The position numbers were made by a program, and so were the translations under genes. The notes beneath the pieces were generated by a model. That model had not been told where the DNA came from. It saw nothing but the letters and a program-made list of their open reading frames with translations, and did not search any database. From assembly GCF_900090145.1 (NCBI RefSeq), contig NZ_FMHI01000003.1, positions 148,228 through 212,227 of the forward strand: a stretch of 64,000 nt of DNA. The letters run 5' to 3'. Source of the DNA: Streptomyces sp. WMMB 322 (lineage in GTDB: Bacteria; Actinomycetota; Actinomycetes; Streptomycetales; Streptomycetaceae). Of the stretch, positions 18,663 to 27,626 are shown in pieces (position 1 is the first letter of the stretch; every line of letters starts with the position of its first letter).

Positions 18663-20111
18663 TTGACCCCGCCCCCGCATCCCCCTGAACAGCACGTGCG
18701 CCCCAACATCGTGCTGTTCATGACGGACGACCACGCCGTCCCCGCCATCGGCGCGTACGGCAGCGAGATCAACCGGACGCCCGCGGTGGACCGGCTGGCC
18801 GCCGAGGGCATGCGCTTCGACAACACCTTCTGCACCAACGCGATCTGCTCGCCGGCCCGGGCGACGCTGCTGACGGGCACCTACAGCCACGTCAACGGGA
18901 TGACGTCCCTCGAGGGGCCGGACCACACCTTCGACGCGACGCAGCCGAGCTTTCCCGAGATGCTCCGCGAGGCCGGCTACCGGACAGCCATCGTCGGCAA
19001 GTGGCATCTGGGCCACGGCGGGCGCAGCGATCCCCGCGGCTTCGACCACTGGGAGATCCTTCCCGGGCACGGCGTCTACAACGATCCGACGTTCGTGACC
19101 GCCGACGGCGAGCGCACCTACCCGGGCTACGTCACCGACGTCATCACCGACCTTGCGCTGAACTGGCTCGACGGGCAGGAGCGGGACCGCCCCTTCGCGC
19201 TGCTCGTCCAGCACAAGGCGCCCCACCGTCACTTCGAGCCGGCCGAACGCCACAGGAACCTCTACGCCGGGGAGGACATCCCCGCTCCCGCGACCCTCCA
19301 CGACGACCTGAGCGAGCGGGCCTCCGCGGCCGCCGAGGCCCGCCTGCGGATGGCCGACCTCGTGCCCGAGGACCTCAAGGAGGCGGTGCCGGAAGGACTT
19401 TCGGAGGCCGAGGAGCGCGAGTGGCGCTATCAGCGGTACATCAAGGACTACCTGCGGGTCGTCGCGGCGCTCGACGAGAACGTCGGCCGCGTCCTGCACT
19501 ACCTGGCGGTCTCGGGCCTCGCCGGGAACACCGTGGTCGCCTACACCTCCGACCACGGCTTCTTCCTCGGTGAACACGGCTGGTTCGACAAGCGGTTCAT
19601 GTACGACCCGTCGATGCGCATCCCGCTCGTGATGCGCTGGCCCGGCGTGGTCGCGCCGGGCTCCGTCAACGACGACCTCGTGGCGAACGTGGACTTCGCG
19701 CCGACGCTGCTGGACCTCGCGGGAGTCGAGCCCCCGGAGCGCATGCAGGGCCGCAGCCTCGTACCGCTGCTGCGCGGCGAGACGCCGGACGACTGGCGCA
19801 GCGGTGTCTACTACCGCTACTACATGCACCTCGACCACGACCACAACGTGCAGGCCTGCTACGGCATCCGGACCCGCACGCACAAGCTGATCCACTACCC
19901 GGGGCACGGTTCGGGCGCCTCGGGCGCCTCAGCGGAGCGGCGCGAGCCGGAGTGGGAACTCTTCGACCTCGTCCGCGACCCGGACGAACTGCACAACCGC
20001 TACGGCGACCCCGAATACGCGGCCGTCGCCGAGGAGTTGACCGAGCAGCTCGCGCGTCTTCAGCGCAGCTACGGTGACACGCCAGCGGGTGCGCTCCCGG
20101 CGCGGGAGTGA
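18663..20111 (+). CDS. Type I sulfatase (formylglycine-dependent)
   Basis: Hydrolyses a sulfate ester using a cysteine converted to formylglycine; 482 residues. The modification motif CSPAR begins at C62, followed by ATLLTGTYSHVNG. Metal ligands are visible in FMTDDH near residue 20 and TSDHGFFLGEHGW near residue 297; GKWHLG is the other conserved block. No signal peptide is seen with the TTG start at 18663 (AAGGA 8 bases upstream), so it may act in the cytoplasm, or be exported by a route not evident here. It is followed immediately by a formylglycine-generating enzyme, its activator. The closest general class is the iduronate-2-sulfatase/heparan N-sulfatase-like group, but the substrate cannot be read from sequence. 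Confidence 0.92.
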   Translation: MTPPPHPPEQHVRPNIVLFMTDDHAVPAIGAYGSEINRTPAVDRLAAEGMRFDNTFCTNAICSPARATLLTGTYSHVNGMTSLEGPDHTFDATQPSFPEMLREAGYRTAIVGKWHLGHGGRSDPRGFDHWEILPGHGVYNDPTFVTADGERTYPGYVTDVITDLALNWLDGQERDRPFALLVQHKAPHRHFEPAERHRNLYAGEDIPAPATLHDDLSERASAAAEARLRMADLVPEDLKEAVPEGLSEAEEREWRYQRYIKDYLRVVAALDENVGRVLHYLAVSGLAGNTVVAYTSDHGFFLGEHGWFDKRFMYDPSMRIPLVMRWPGVVAPGSVNDDLVANVDFAPTLLDLAGVEPPERMQGRSLVPLLRGETPDDWRSGVYYRYYMHLDHDHNVQACYGIRTRTHKLIHYPGHGSGASGASAERREPEWELFDLVRDPDELHNRYGDPEYAAVAEELTEQLARLQRSYGDTPAGALPARE

Positions 20112-20137
20112 ACTTTGGGCGCAGGGAGGGCACTTCG

Positions 20138-21136
20138 GTGACGGACACGACGGAAGCGGGAGCACCGGACACGGACGCTGCGGACAGAGGCACACCGCAA
20201 ACGGACGCCACCAGTGCCGGCACCACGAGCGCCGGCACGACGGCGAAGCGGGCGCCGCGGGCCTGCTGCACGCCCTCCCGCCCGGCCTCCACACGCCGGC
20301 GTCCCACCCCGCTGCCGCGCGCCGGCGGCGTGCGGGACCCGCTGGGCGGCTGGCGTCCGCTGTCCGGCGGCACATTCCTGATGGGCTGCGAGAACGCCCC
20401 GTACCCCGCCGACGGCGAAGACCCCGTGCGTGAGGTGACGCTCCCTCCGCTGCTGATGGCGGCGACCGCTGTCACCGTCGCCGAGTTCGCGGACTTCACG
20501 GCGGAGACGGGCCACCGCACGGACGCCGAACGCTTCGGCTGGTCCTTCGTCTTCGGTGGCTTCCTGCCCGACGACTTCCCGCCCACGCGCGCCGCCGCCG
20601 CGGCGCCCTGGTGGCGGCAGGTGCACGGAGCCGACTGGCGGCACCCGGAGGGCCCGCAGTCGGACGTGGAGGGCCGCGAGGACCACCCCGTGGTGCACGT
20701 GTCGCACAACGACGCGCTCGCGTACTGCTCCTGGGCGGGCGCGCGCCTGCCCACCGAGGCGGAGTGGGAGTACGGAGCGCGCGGCGGGCTGAGCGGCATG
20801 CCGTACCCGTGGGGCGAGGAGCGCGACCCGGGCGGTGAGCACAGGATGAACATCTGGCGCGGCTCCTTCCCCGACCGCAACACGGCGGCGGACGGTTACG
20901 CCGGCACCTGTCCCGTCGACGCGTTCCCGCCCAACGGGTACGGGCTGTTCAACATGACGGGCAACGTCTGGGAGTGGTGCGCCGGCGCCTTCGCCCACGG
21001 CTCGGACGCCCGTGCCCTGCGCGGCGGTTCGCACCTGTGCCACGAGTCGTACTGCCTGCGCTACCGCACCTCCGCGCGCATGGGGAACACACCGGACTCC
21101 TCTTCCGGGAACACCGGCTTCCGTGTGGCGCTCTGA
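20138..21136 (+). CDS. Formylglycine-generating enzyme (sulfatase activator)
   Basis: Copper-dependent oxidase that converts the sulfatase CxPxR cysteine to formylglycine, 332 residues. An N-terminal low-complexity Thr/Ala/Pro segment (about 75 residues) precedes the FGE-sulfatase domain: WRPLSGGTFLMGCE, LPTEAEWEYGARGG, GNVWEWC and RGGSHLCHESYC. The two active cysteines, C301 and C306, have the spacing of functional FGEs. The GTG at 20138 follows GGGAGGG; another GTG at 20108 overlaps the sulfatase stop (GTGA) and is a possible alternative. Adjacent to its likely client, 18663-20111. Confidence 0.92.
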   Translation: MTDTTEAGAPDTDAADRGTPQTDATSAGTTSAGTTAKRAPRACCTPSRPASTRRRPTPLPRAGGVRDPLGGWRPLSGGTFLMGCENAPYPADGEDPVREVTLPPLLMAATAVTVAEFADFTAETGHRTDAERFGWSFVFGGFLPDDFPPTRAAAAAPWWRQVHGADWRHPEGPQSDVEGREDHPVVHVSHNDALAYCSWAGARLPTEAEWEYGARGGLSGMPYPWGEERDPGGEHRMNIWRGSFPDRNTAADGYAGTCPVDAFPPNGYGLFNMTGNVWEWCAGAFAHGSDARALRGGSHLCHESYCLRYRTSARMGNTPDSSSGNTGFRVAL

Positions 21137-21159
21137 CGGGCGTCGGTCCTGCGCTCCGC

Positions 21160-21175
21160 TCCGCCCGTGGGCGGA
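21160..21175. terminator. Short GC hairpin between convergent genes
   Basis: TCCGCC (21160-21165) and GGCGGA (21170-21175) enclose a four-base loop, 24 bases past the FGE stop and before the opposing oxidoreductase gene. Weak but well placed. Confidence 0.4.
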
Positions 21176-21212
21176 CGGCGGTGAGCCGTCAGGTATCAGA
21201 TGGGGTCGGGGG

Positions 21213-22559
21213 TCAGTTGTCAGCCGGCGGAATGTTGTGGTTGACGCGGAAGACGTTGTCCGGGTCGTACGCGGCCTTGACCGCCCTGAGCGTGGCGTAG
21301 TCCCCCGCCGTGTAGGCGCTGCGCAGAGCCTCCGGCGCGGTGTCCTCGACGCCGAGGAAGTTGGCGCACGAACCGCCGGTGCCCCATGGGGCCATCTTCC
21401 GGTGCAGGCAGTCGCGGGAGGCACGGTTCTCCGCCCCCGCGTCGACTCCGGTGAACAGGGAGAACGCGGCGTCGCGGCCGCCCACCGCGTTGGGTGCCGC
21501 CGGGCTGCGGGCGTACGCGCCACCGAAGTGCCGCACCTCCACGACGTACGGCGCGTCCGCGTCCGGGCCGGCCGTCGCCACGAGGGTCTCGACCGCGCCG
21601 ACGTCCAGTTCGCGCAGCAGCAGGTTCCGGTCGTAGGCGACGTAGGGCGCGTCGGTGGGCTCGTGGTGGATCGACCCGACGTGCACATACGGCATGTCCC
21701 GGACGGTGTCCAGCAGTCGGGGCCCGAGGCCGCGCAGCGGGCGGACCAGCCGTTCGCCGTCCGCGGGAGCGCCCGAGTAGGCGATGCGGACATGGGTGAC
21801 GAAGCGGCCACGCAGCGGCTCGGGCGCACCCGGCAGGTCCGGGTAGCGCATCAGCAGTACCGAGGAGGCCATTTCCTCGGGAGCCGTGCGCGTCCAGGCG
21901 GCGTACGCGTGCAGCACCTCGGCGGTCGCCTCTGCCGGGAAGTAGAGCCCGCCGCCGTACAGCCTCGCGACGGGGAAGAGACCGATCTCCATCGCGACGA
22001 CGATCCCGAAGTTGTCCTTGCCGCCGCGCAGTGCCCAGAACAGGTCCGGGTCGCCGTCACCGGTCACCCGGCGCAGCCGGCCGTCGGCCGTGGCCACGTC
22101 GAGCCGGCGCACATGGTCGGCGGCGTACCCGTAGCGGCGGCCGAGCAGACCCGCCCCGCCACCCAGGGTGTATCCGACGGCACCGACTGAGGGGCTCGAA
22201 CCGTTGAGCGGGGCAAGGCCGTGGCAGGTGCTCGCAGCGAGCACGTCGCGCCAGCGCGCCCCCGCCTCGATCCACGCGGTGCGGCCTACGGGGTCGACGC
22301 GTACGCCCGTCATACGCCGCGTGTTGACCAGCACGGCGTCCCCGTCCGCACCGGCCGAGGGACCGTGACCGGTCGCCAGTACGCCTACGGCCCCGCCCGG
22401 TGCCGACGTGGCCGCCCTGACCGCGGCCGCCGCGTCCTCCGCGCACACCGCGCCGACCACGCACGCGGGCCGGTGCTCAACGGCTCGGTTGAGCCCCGCC
22501 CGTTCGGCGTCGTAGCCCGCGTCGCCGGCCCTGAAGACCGGTCCCGTGAAGATGCTCAT
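21213..22559 (-). CDS. FAD-linked oxidase (VAO/berberine bridge enzyme type)
   Basis: 448 residues. The FAD-binding PCMH domain carries the GHGPSAG block, whose His is the usual covalent flavin attachment site, and [20 protein letters not shown]. The BBE-type C-terminus reads [15 protein letters not shown]. Such enzymes oxidise sugars, alkaloids or phenolics using oxygen; next to glycosidases, a carbohydrate oxidase is plausible. The frame extends to 22709, but the ATG at 22559 starts just before the flavin domain, so the longer arginine-rich start is rejected. It is divergent from the GH35-like gene, and the double operator at 22714-22740 could control both. No signal peptide. Confidence 0.85.
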   Translation of the reverse strand: MSIFTGPVFRAGDAGYDAERAGLNRAVEHRPACVVGAVCAEDAAAAVRAATSAPGGAVGVLATGHGPSAGADGDAVLVNTRRMTGVRVDPVGRTAWIEAGARWRDVLAASTCHGLAPLNGSSPSVGAVGYTLGGGAGLLGRRYGYAADHVRRLDVATADGRLRRVTGDGDPDLFWALRGGKDNFGIVVAMEIGLFPVARLYGGGLYFPAEATAEVLHAYAAWTRTAPEEMASSVLLMRYPDLPGAPEPLRGRFVTHVRIAYSGAPADGERLVRPLRGLGPRLLDTVRDMPYVHVGSIHHEPTDAPYVAYDRNLLLRELDVGAVETLVATAGPDADAPYVVEVRHFGGAYARSPAAPNAVGGRDAAFSLFTGVDAGAENRASRDCLHRKMAPWGTGGSCANFLGVEDTAPEALRSAYTAGDYATLRAVKAAYDPDNVFRVNHNIPPADN

Positions 22560-22713
22560 GCGGCCAACGTAGGAGCTGCCACCGGGAACTTCTTGAATGA
22601 ATCGGACATCCTCGGGCCCTGCGTTCCCGGGCACGGCGCACCGGCGGGTCCCGCGCGGCACCTGCGCGGCACCCACGCGCGAAAAGAGCCCGAACCGCTT
22701 CGTGCACACGTCT

Positions 22714-22740
22714 TGTATGCGCTTCCTGTAAGCGCATACA
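22714..22740. promoter_or_regulatory. Double LacI-type operator upstream of the GH35-like gene
   Basis: A perfect site TGTAAGCGCATACA (22727-22740) adjoins a half-matching site that begins TGTATGCGCTT (22714). Together they form an inverted repeat with 11-base arms TGTATGCGCTT and AAGCGCATACA separated by five bases. It lies 61 bases before the GH35 start and 155 bases from the divergent oxidase start. Confidence 0.78.
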
Positions 22741-22800
22741 GTCCCGGCGCACCGGACGCCGGAACGCCTCGGCCCCTCACGACCTCACGGAGGCCTCGTC

Positions 22801-25359
22801 ATGACGTCGCACCTCTCGACTCCGCGCCGCCGCACCGTACTCGGCGGGGCCGGGGCGATCGCCGCCGGCAGCCTGAACGCCGCACCTGCCGCCGCTGCCG
22901 GCCCCGCGGCTGCCGGCGCACGGCAGGAGAAGCAGAAGGCGAAGGAGCCGTCCGTCACCTACGAGCGCAAGCAGCTGCTGATCGACGGCGAGCCCGTGCT
23001 CGTACTGGCAGGCGAGATCCACTACTTCCGCCTGGAGCGCTCCGACTGGCAGTCCCGCCTCGACCTCGCCAAGGAGGCCGGGCTCAACACCATCGCCACC
23101 TACATCCCCTGGATGTGGCACGAGACGGCGGACGGTTCGATCGACGTGACGGGCAGGACCCGCAAGGAGCGCGACCTGGGGGCCTTCCTGGACCTGTGCA
23201 CCGACAACGGCTTCCACGTCATCGCCCGGCCCGGGCCGTTCACCATGGCGGAGCTCAAGGGCGAGGGCATTCCGCTGCGCGTACGCAAGGAGCACCCGGA
23301 GATCGTCCCCAAGGGCTGGGACGGCCAGAAGGACACCGCTCAGACCATCGACTACCTGGCGCCCGCCTATCTCAAGGAGGTGCGGCGCTGGTACGACGCG
23401 GTGATCCCGGTGATAGCCGAGCGCAGGCACCGCAAGGGCAAGAAGGGCGTCATCGCCTGCCAACTCGACAACGAGATCGGCATGCTGCCGTGGGTCAGCA
23501 ACCATCCCGCCCTCACGGACGGCACGCTCAAGGCGTTCAACTCCTGGCTCGATGAGACCTACGGCTCGAAGCTCGGCGAGCGCTACCCCTTCGCGGACAA
23601 GCCCGCCGACGAGCGCGACAAGGCCATCCGCGCCCCCAAGGACGCCTACGCGCCCGCCCTCATGCACGACCTCGGCGCCTTCACACGCGGCCGGTTCGCG
23701 CGCTACGTCCGCGCACTGCGCAAGGCCGCCGAGGACAACGGGCTCAAGGGCATCCCGTTCCTCATCAACATCCACGGCACGTCGGACGGCGGCGCGAAGA
23801 AGTTCCCCATCGGCATCAGCCAGTTGATGGAGACCTGGTCGGGCGAGCCGGGGATCTTCGCCGGGTCGGACTTCTACCTCGGCGGGCTCACCGTCAAGAA
23901 CGTCACCGACCTCTACCTCATCAACGCACTCACCGAGTCGGTCCAGGACGCCGACCAGCCGCTGAGCGCCCTGGAGTTCGACGCGGGCCACGCCGACTAC
24001 GGCAACAACCTGGACAACCAGGAGGACGCCGAGAGCGGCGACCTGAAGACGCGGCTCTGCGTGGCGCAGGGCGTAAAGATGATCAACTACTACCTGTTCG
24101 CGGGCGGGTTCAACCCGAAGCTGGACAAGCCCGCCGGGGACGGCAACGACCGCATCGGCATCACCGGCGAGCGCCACGGATTCTCGGCGCCCGTCGATCC
24201 GGAGGGCCGGCGCAACCTCAGCTACGAACCGCTGAAGAAGACCGTCCACGCGGTCGGCGGTCTCGCCGGCGTCCTCGCCGGCATGGTGCCCGAGTACGAC
24301 GACGTGGCCCTGGGCTTCGTCCCCGACCACTACCTGACGGAGTACCACCCTCCGGGGCGTGCGAGCGTCGACGCGATCCTCTCCGACATCGAGGAGATCC
24401 GCGGCTTCGGCCCGCGCGGCGCCCTCTCCCGGGCCATGCTGCTCGGCGGCTTCCGCTACCGGGCCCTCGACCTCCAGTCGGGGCGGCTCGATCCGGAACG
24501 TACGCCCGTACTGGCGCTCGCGACCGGCAGGAACCTCGCGACGAAGGTGCAGCGCGAACTCGTCCGGTATCTCCGGGCGGGCGGGAAGCTGCTGCTGTCC
24601 GGCCGGGTGCCGGAGGAGGACATGGCAGGCAGGGCCAGTACGGAACTGCGCGATGCGCTGGGCCTGAAGGCCGGCAGGACGCTCACCGACGCCGACCGGT
24701 TCTGGCTGTCGGTCACATCGCACGGGTGGGCCGCACCGCGTGCCGAAATCCGCGTGGGCAAGGCCCAGTTGTGCACCCCGAGCAAGGGCGCGACGGTGCT
24801 GCGCGAGGTCTCCACGGGCAAGGGCTGCGGCTTCGACGTCCCCGTCGGCAAGGGACGGGCCGTCGTGATCACGACGGATTACCGCTGCGATCTGGACTTC
24901 TGGCGCCGTGCCCTCAAGGCGCTGGGGGCGAGCCCGGCCATCACCCACAGCGCAGTCGACCCGGGTCTCTTCCTGCTGACCACGCGCACCGTCGACGGCG
25001 GGGACGGCGCAGCCGGGCGCCTTCTGCACGCGCTGAACGTCACGTCGGGGCTGGACCAGGAGTTCACGGTCTCCGAGAAGGGCAGGGCTCTCTTCGGGGG
25101 CGAGAGGCTGCGCGTCCGGGGGCGCAGCGGCGCCATGCTGCCGCTCGGGATGAAGGCGGGCGGCGGGCGGATCGCATACGCCACGGCCGAGATCACCGGT
25201 GTGGAGAGGGGGAGGCTGACCTTCCGCGCGGTGAGCGGTGCGGACTCCGTCGTCGCCGTCGACGGCAGCGCCAGGTGCGAGGGCGCGAAGTCCTCCCGTG
25301 AGGGCGGGCACACGGTTCTGCGCGTCCAGCGGCCGGAGTTCACCGTGCACCTCGGCTGA
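22801..25359 (+). CDS. Tat-exported GH35-like glycosidase (divergent beta-galactosidase family)
   Basis: 852 residues. RRRTVLGGAGAIAAGS is a twin-arginine signal. The TIM barrel begins with LAGEIHYFRLERSDWQ and GLNTIATYIPWMWHE, the GH35 signature. The acid/base is expected in CQLDNEIGM (E225, where family members usually have ENEYG), and the second carboxylate in SALEFDAG (E392). After about residue 500 come beta-rich accessory domains. The ATG at 22801 has GGAGG 8 bases upstream. Because both catalytic motifs deviate from classical beta-galactosidases, activity on another exo-linked sugar is likely. The operator just upstream places it in the LacI regulon with the importer. Confidence 0.82.
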   Translation: MTSHLSTPRRRTVLGGAGAIAAGSLNAAPAAAAGPAAAGARQEKQKAKEPSVTYERKQLLIDGEPVLVLAGEIHYFRLERSDWQSRLDLAKEAGLNTIATYIPWMWHETADGSIDVTGRTRKERDLGAFLDLCTDNGFHVIARPGPFTMAELKGEGIPLRVRKEHPEIVPKGWDGQKDTAQTIDYLAPAYLKEVRRWYDAVIPVIAERRHRKGKKGVIACQLDNEIGMLPWVSNHPALTDGTLKAFNSWLDETYGSKLGERYPFADKPADERDKAIRAPKDAYAPALMHDLGAFTRGRFARYVRALRKAAEDNGLKGIPFLINIHGTSDGGAKKFPIGISQLMETWSGEPGIFAGSDFYLGGLTVKNVTDLYLINALTESVQDADQPLSALEFDAGHADYGNNLDNQEDAESGDLKTRLCVAQGVKMINYYLFAGGFNPKLDKPAGDGNDRIGITGERHGFSAPVDPEGRRNLSYEPLKKTVHAVGGLAGVLAGMVPEYDDVALGFVPDHYLTEYHPPGRASVDAILSDIEEIRGFGPRGALSRAMLLGGFRYRALDLQSGRLDPERTPVLALATGRNLATKVQRELVRYLRAGGKLLLSGRVPEEDMAGRASTELRDALGLKAGRTLTDADRFWLSVTSHGWAAPRAEIRVGKAQLCTPSKGATVLREVSTGKGCGFDVPVGKGRAVVITTDYRCDLDFWRRALKALGASPAITHSAVDPGLFLLTTRTVDGGDGAAGRLLHALNVTSGLDQEFTVSEKGRALFGGERLRVRGRSGAMLPLGMKAGGGRIAYATAEITGVERGRLTFRAVSGADSVVAVDGSARCEGAKSSREGGHTVLRVQRPEFTVHLG

Positions 25360-25365
25360 GTACCC

Positions 25366-25391
25366 GTCACCCGGCCCGGCGTCCGGGTGAC
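25366..25391 (+). terminator. Stem-loop after the GH35-like gene
   Basis: GTCACCCGG (25366-25374) pairs perfectly with CCGGGTGAC (25383-25391) around an eight-base loop, starting seven bases after the stop codon. Confidence 0.7.
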
Positions 25392-25510
25392 CCCGCCCCG
25401 CCCACCGGCGTGGCAGCCCGGCCCGCCCGCGCCCGGTCCCCATGGTTCCACCATGGATCGCACCTCTTCGGGCGCTCGGCGCCGCGGACGTTGGGCGGGG
25501 AGGCCGACCG

Positions 25511-27214
25511 GTGAGCACAGCAGCTGACGACCGGAAGGTACGGAGTCCGGGCACCGAGCCGCCGGCGACCAGCCGGCGGCTCAGCTTCGGCAAGAGGCTG
25601 CTGAACTATCTGAGCACCACCGATCACAAGGTGATCGGGAACATGTATCTGGCCACGTCCTTCGCGTTCTTCCTCGTGGCCGGCCTGATGGCGATGATGA
25701 TGCGGGCCGAACTGGCCGGGCCCGGCCTGCAGATCTTCTCGGCCCAGCAGTACAACGAGCTGTTCACCACGCACGGCACGATCATGATGCTGCTCTTCGC
25801 GACGCCCACGTTCACCGGGTTCGCCAACGTCATCATGCCGTTGCAGATCGGCGCGCCGGATGTGGCCTTCCCCCGGCTGAACGCCTTCACGTACTGGGTG
25901 TTCCTCTTCGGCGGGCTGATGGTCCTCAGCGGATTCCTCACACCTGATGGTTCCGCGGCCTTCGGCTGGTTCGCCTACGCGCCGCTCAACAGCTCGACGT
26001 TCTCACCCGGTTCGGGCGGCGACCTGTGGACGATGGGGCTCGTGGTGGCGGGGCTGAGCACGATCCTCGGCTCGGTCAACTTCATCACCACCGTCATCTG
26101 CCTGCGCGCCCCGGGCATGACCATCTTCCGGATGCCGCTGTTCACCTGGAACGTGCTGTTCACCTCGATCCTGGCGCTGCTGGCCTTCCCGGTGCTCACC
26201 GCGGCGCTGCTCGCCCTGGAGGCGGACCGCAAGTTCGGGTCGCACATCTTCGACGCGGCCAACGGCGGGGCGATCCTGTGGCAGCACCTGTTCTGGTTCT
26301 TCGGGCATCCCGAGGTCTACATCGTGGCGCTGCCGTTCTTCGGCGTCGTCACGGAGATCATTCCCGTCTTCAGCCGCAAGCCGGTGTTCGGGTACATCGG
26401 TCTGATCGCGGCGACGTGCGCCATCACCGGTCTGTCGGCCACGGTCTGGGCGCACCACATGTTCGCGACGGGCGCGGTGCTGCTGCCGTTCTTCTCGCTG
26501 ATGTCGTTCCTGATCGCGGTGCCCACGGGCGTGAAGTTCTTCAACTGGATCGGCACGATGTGGCGCGGGTCGCTGTCGTTCGAGACGCCGATGCTGTGGT
26601 CCGTCGGCTTCCTCGTGACGTTCCTGCTGGGCGGGATGACGGGGGTCCTCATCGCCTCGCCGCCGCTGGACTTCCACCTCACCGACAGCTATTTCATCGT
26701 CGCGCACCTGCACTACGTGCTCTTCGGCACGATCGTCTTCGCCACGTTCGCCGGCTTCTACTTCTGGTGGCCGAAGATGACCGGGAAGATGCTGGACGAA
26801 CGCCTGGGGAAGATCCACTTCTGGACTCTCTTCATCGGCTTCCAGGGCACGTTCCTCGTCCAGCACTGGCTGGGCGAGGAGGGGATGCCCCGCCGGTACG
26901 CCGACTACCTGGCGGCCGACGGCTTCACGACGCTCAACACCGTCTCGTCCGCCAGTTCCTTCCTCCTCGGCCTCTCCACGCTCTTCTTCCTCTACAACGT
27001 GTGGCACACCTCCAGATACGGCGCGCGCGTCACCGAGGACGACCCATGGGGCTGGGGGCGCTCCCTGGAGTGGGCGACGTCGTGCCCGCCGCCCCGGCAC
27101 AACTTCGAGGCGCTGCCGCGCATCCGCTCCGAGTCGCCGGCCTTCGATCTCCACCATCCGGGGACGGCACGGCCGCTGTCCGGACCGCGGGCGTCGCAGG
27201 AGGCCCCGCGATGA
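25511..27214 (+). CDS. ctaD: Cytochrome c oxidase subunit I (aa3 type)
   Basis: Catalytic heme-copper subunit that reduces oxygen and pumps protons, 567 residues with about 12 membrane spans. Visible ligand motifs are FTTHGTIMM (low-spin heme His), [10 protein letters not shown] (CuB His and cross-linked Tyr), WAHHMF (CuB His pair) and [10 protein letters not shown] (heme ligands). The GTG at 25511 follows GGGGAGG; the frame is open to 25442, but no better signal is there. It overlaps the next gene as ATGA. This gene sits outside the usual cta-qcr locus and is followed only by a subunit IV-like protein and a cytochrome b, so it is probably a second, conditionally used copy. Confidence 0.95.
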   Translation: MSTAADDRKVRSPGTEPPATSRRLSFGKRLLNYLSTTDHKVIGNMYLATSFAFFLVAGLMAMMMRAELAGPGLQIFSAQQYNELFTTHGTIMMLLFATPTFTGFANVIMPLQIGAPDVAFPRLNAFTYWVFLFGGLMVLSGFLTPDGSAAFGWFAYAPLNSSTFSPGSGGDLWTMGLVVAGLSTILGSVNFITTVICLRAPGMTIFRMPLFTWNVLFTSILALLAFPVLTAALLALEADRKFGSHIFDAANGGAILWQHLFWFFGHPEVYIVALPFFGVVTEIIPVFSRKPVFGYIGLIAATCAITGLSATVWAHHMFATGAVLLPFFSLMSFLIAVPTGVKFFNWIGTMWRGSLSFETPMLWSVGFLVTFLLGGMTGVLIASPPLDFHLTDSYFIVAHLHYVLFGTIVFATFAGFYFWWPKMTGKMLDERLGKIHFWTLFIGFQGTFLVQHWLGEEGMPRRYADYLAADGFTTLNTVSSASSFLLGLSTLFFLYNVWHTSRYGARVTEDDPWGWGRSLEWATSCPPPRHNFEALPRIRSESPAFDLHHPGTARPLSGPRASQEAPR

Positions 27215-27594
27215 AGGTCGAGGCGCTGATCTTCACAGGCGTGGCCGCGTTCTTCGCCGTCGTCTCGGCCTGCTACATCCCCTTCTCCGAGGACGCCGCC
27301 GGGAACACGGCTCTGCTGGTCTCCTTCCTGATGTCCGCACTGATCGCCGTCTTCCTGTGGGTGCAGTACGCCCGGAACGTCGGAGGCCCGCAAGGACGCA
27401 AGGACGCGGACGTCCACGAGGGCGCCGGGCCGCTCGCGTTCTTCTCGCCGCGCAGCTACTACCCGGTCTTCACGGCCCTGGGCACGGCGGTGGCCGGGCT
27501 CGGGGTGATCTTCGGCCTGTGGCTCTTCCTCATCGGGATCGGGATCACCGCCCCCGGCGTCGCCGGATTCGTCTTCCAGCACAACGACCGCTGA
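27211..27594 (+). CDS. ctaF: Cytochrome c oxidase subunit IV-like protein (actinobacterial CtaF type)
   Basis: 127 residues with a four-helix membrane pattern: [20 protein letters not shown], a second span after it, then two C-terminal spans. It is the short subunit that accompanies actinobacterial aa3 oxidases. The ATG at 27211 overlaps the ctaD stop by four bases. The long frame extending upstream is a shadow of ctaD. Assignment rests on size, topology and position. Confidence 0.85.
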   Translation: MKVEALIFTGVAAFFAVVSACYIPFSEDAAGNTALLVSFLMSALIAVFLWVQYARNVGGPQGRKDADVHEGAGPLAFFSPRSYYPVFTALGTAVAGLGVIFGLWLFLIGIGITAPGVAGFVFQHNDR

Positions 27595-27626
27595 CCCGCC
27601 CGTACCAGGAGAGAGGAGGACGGCGG

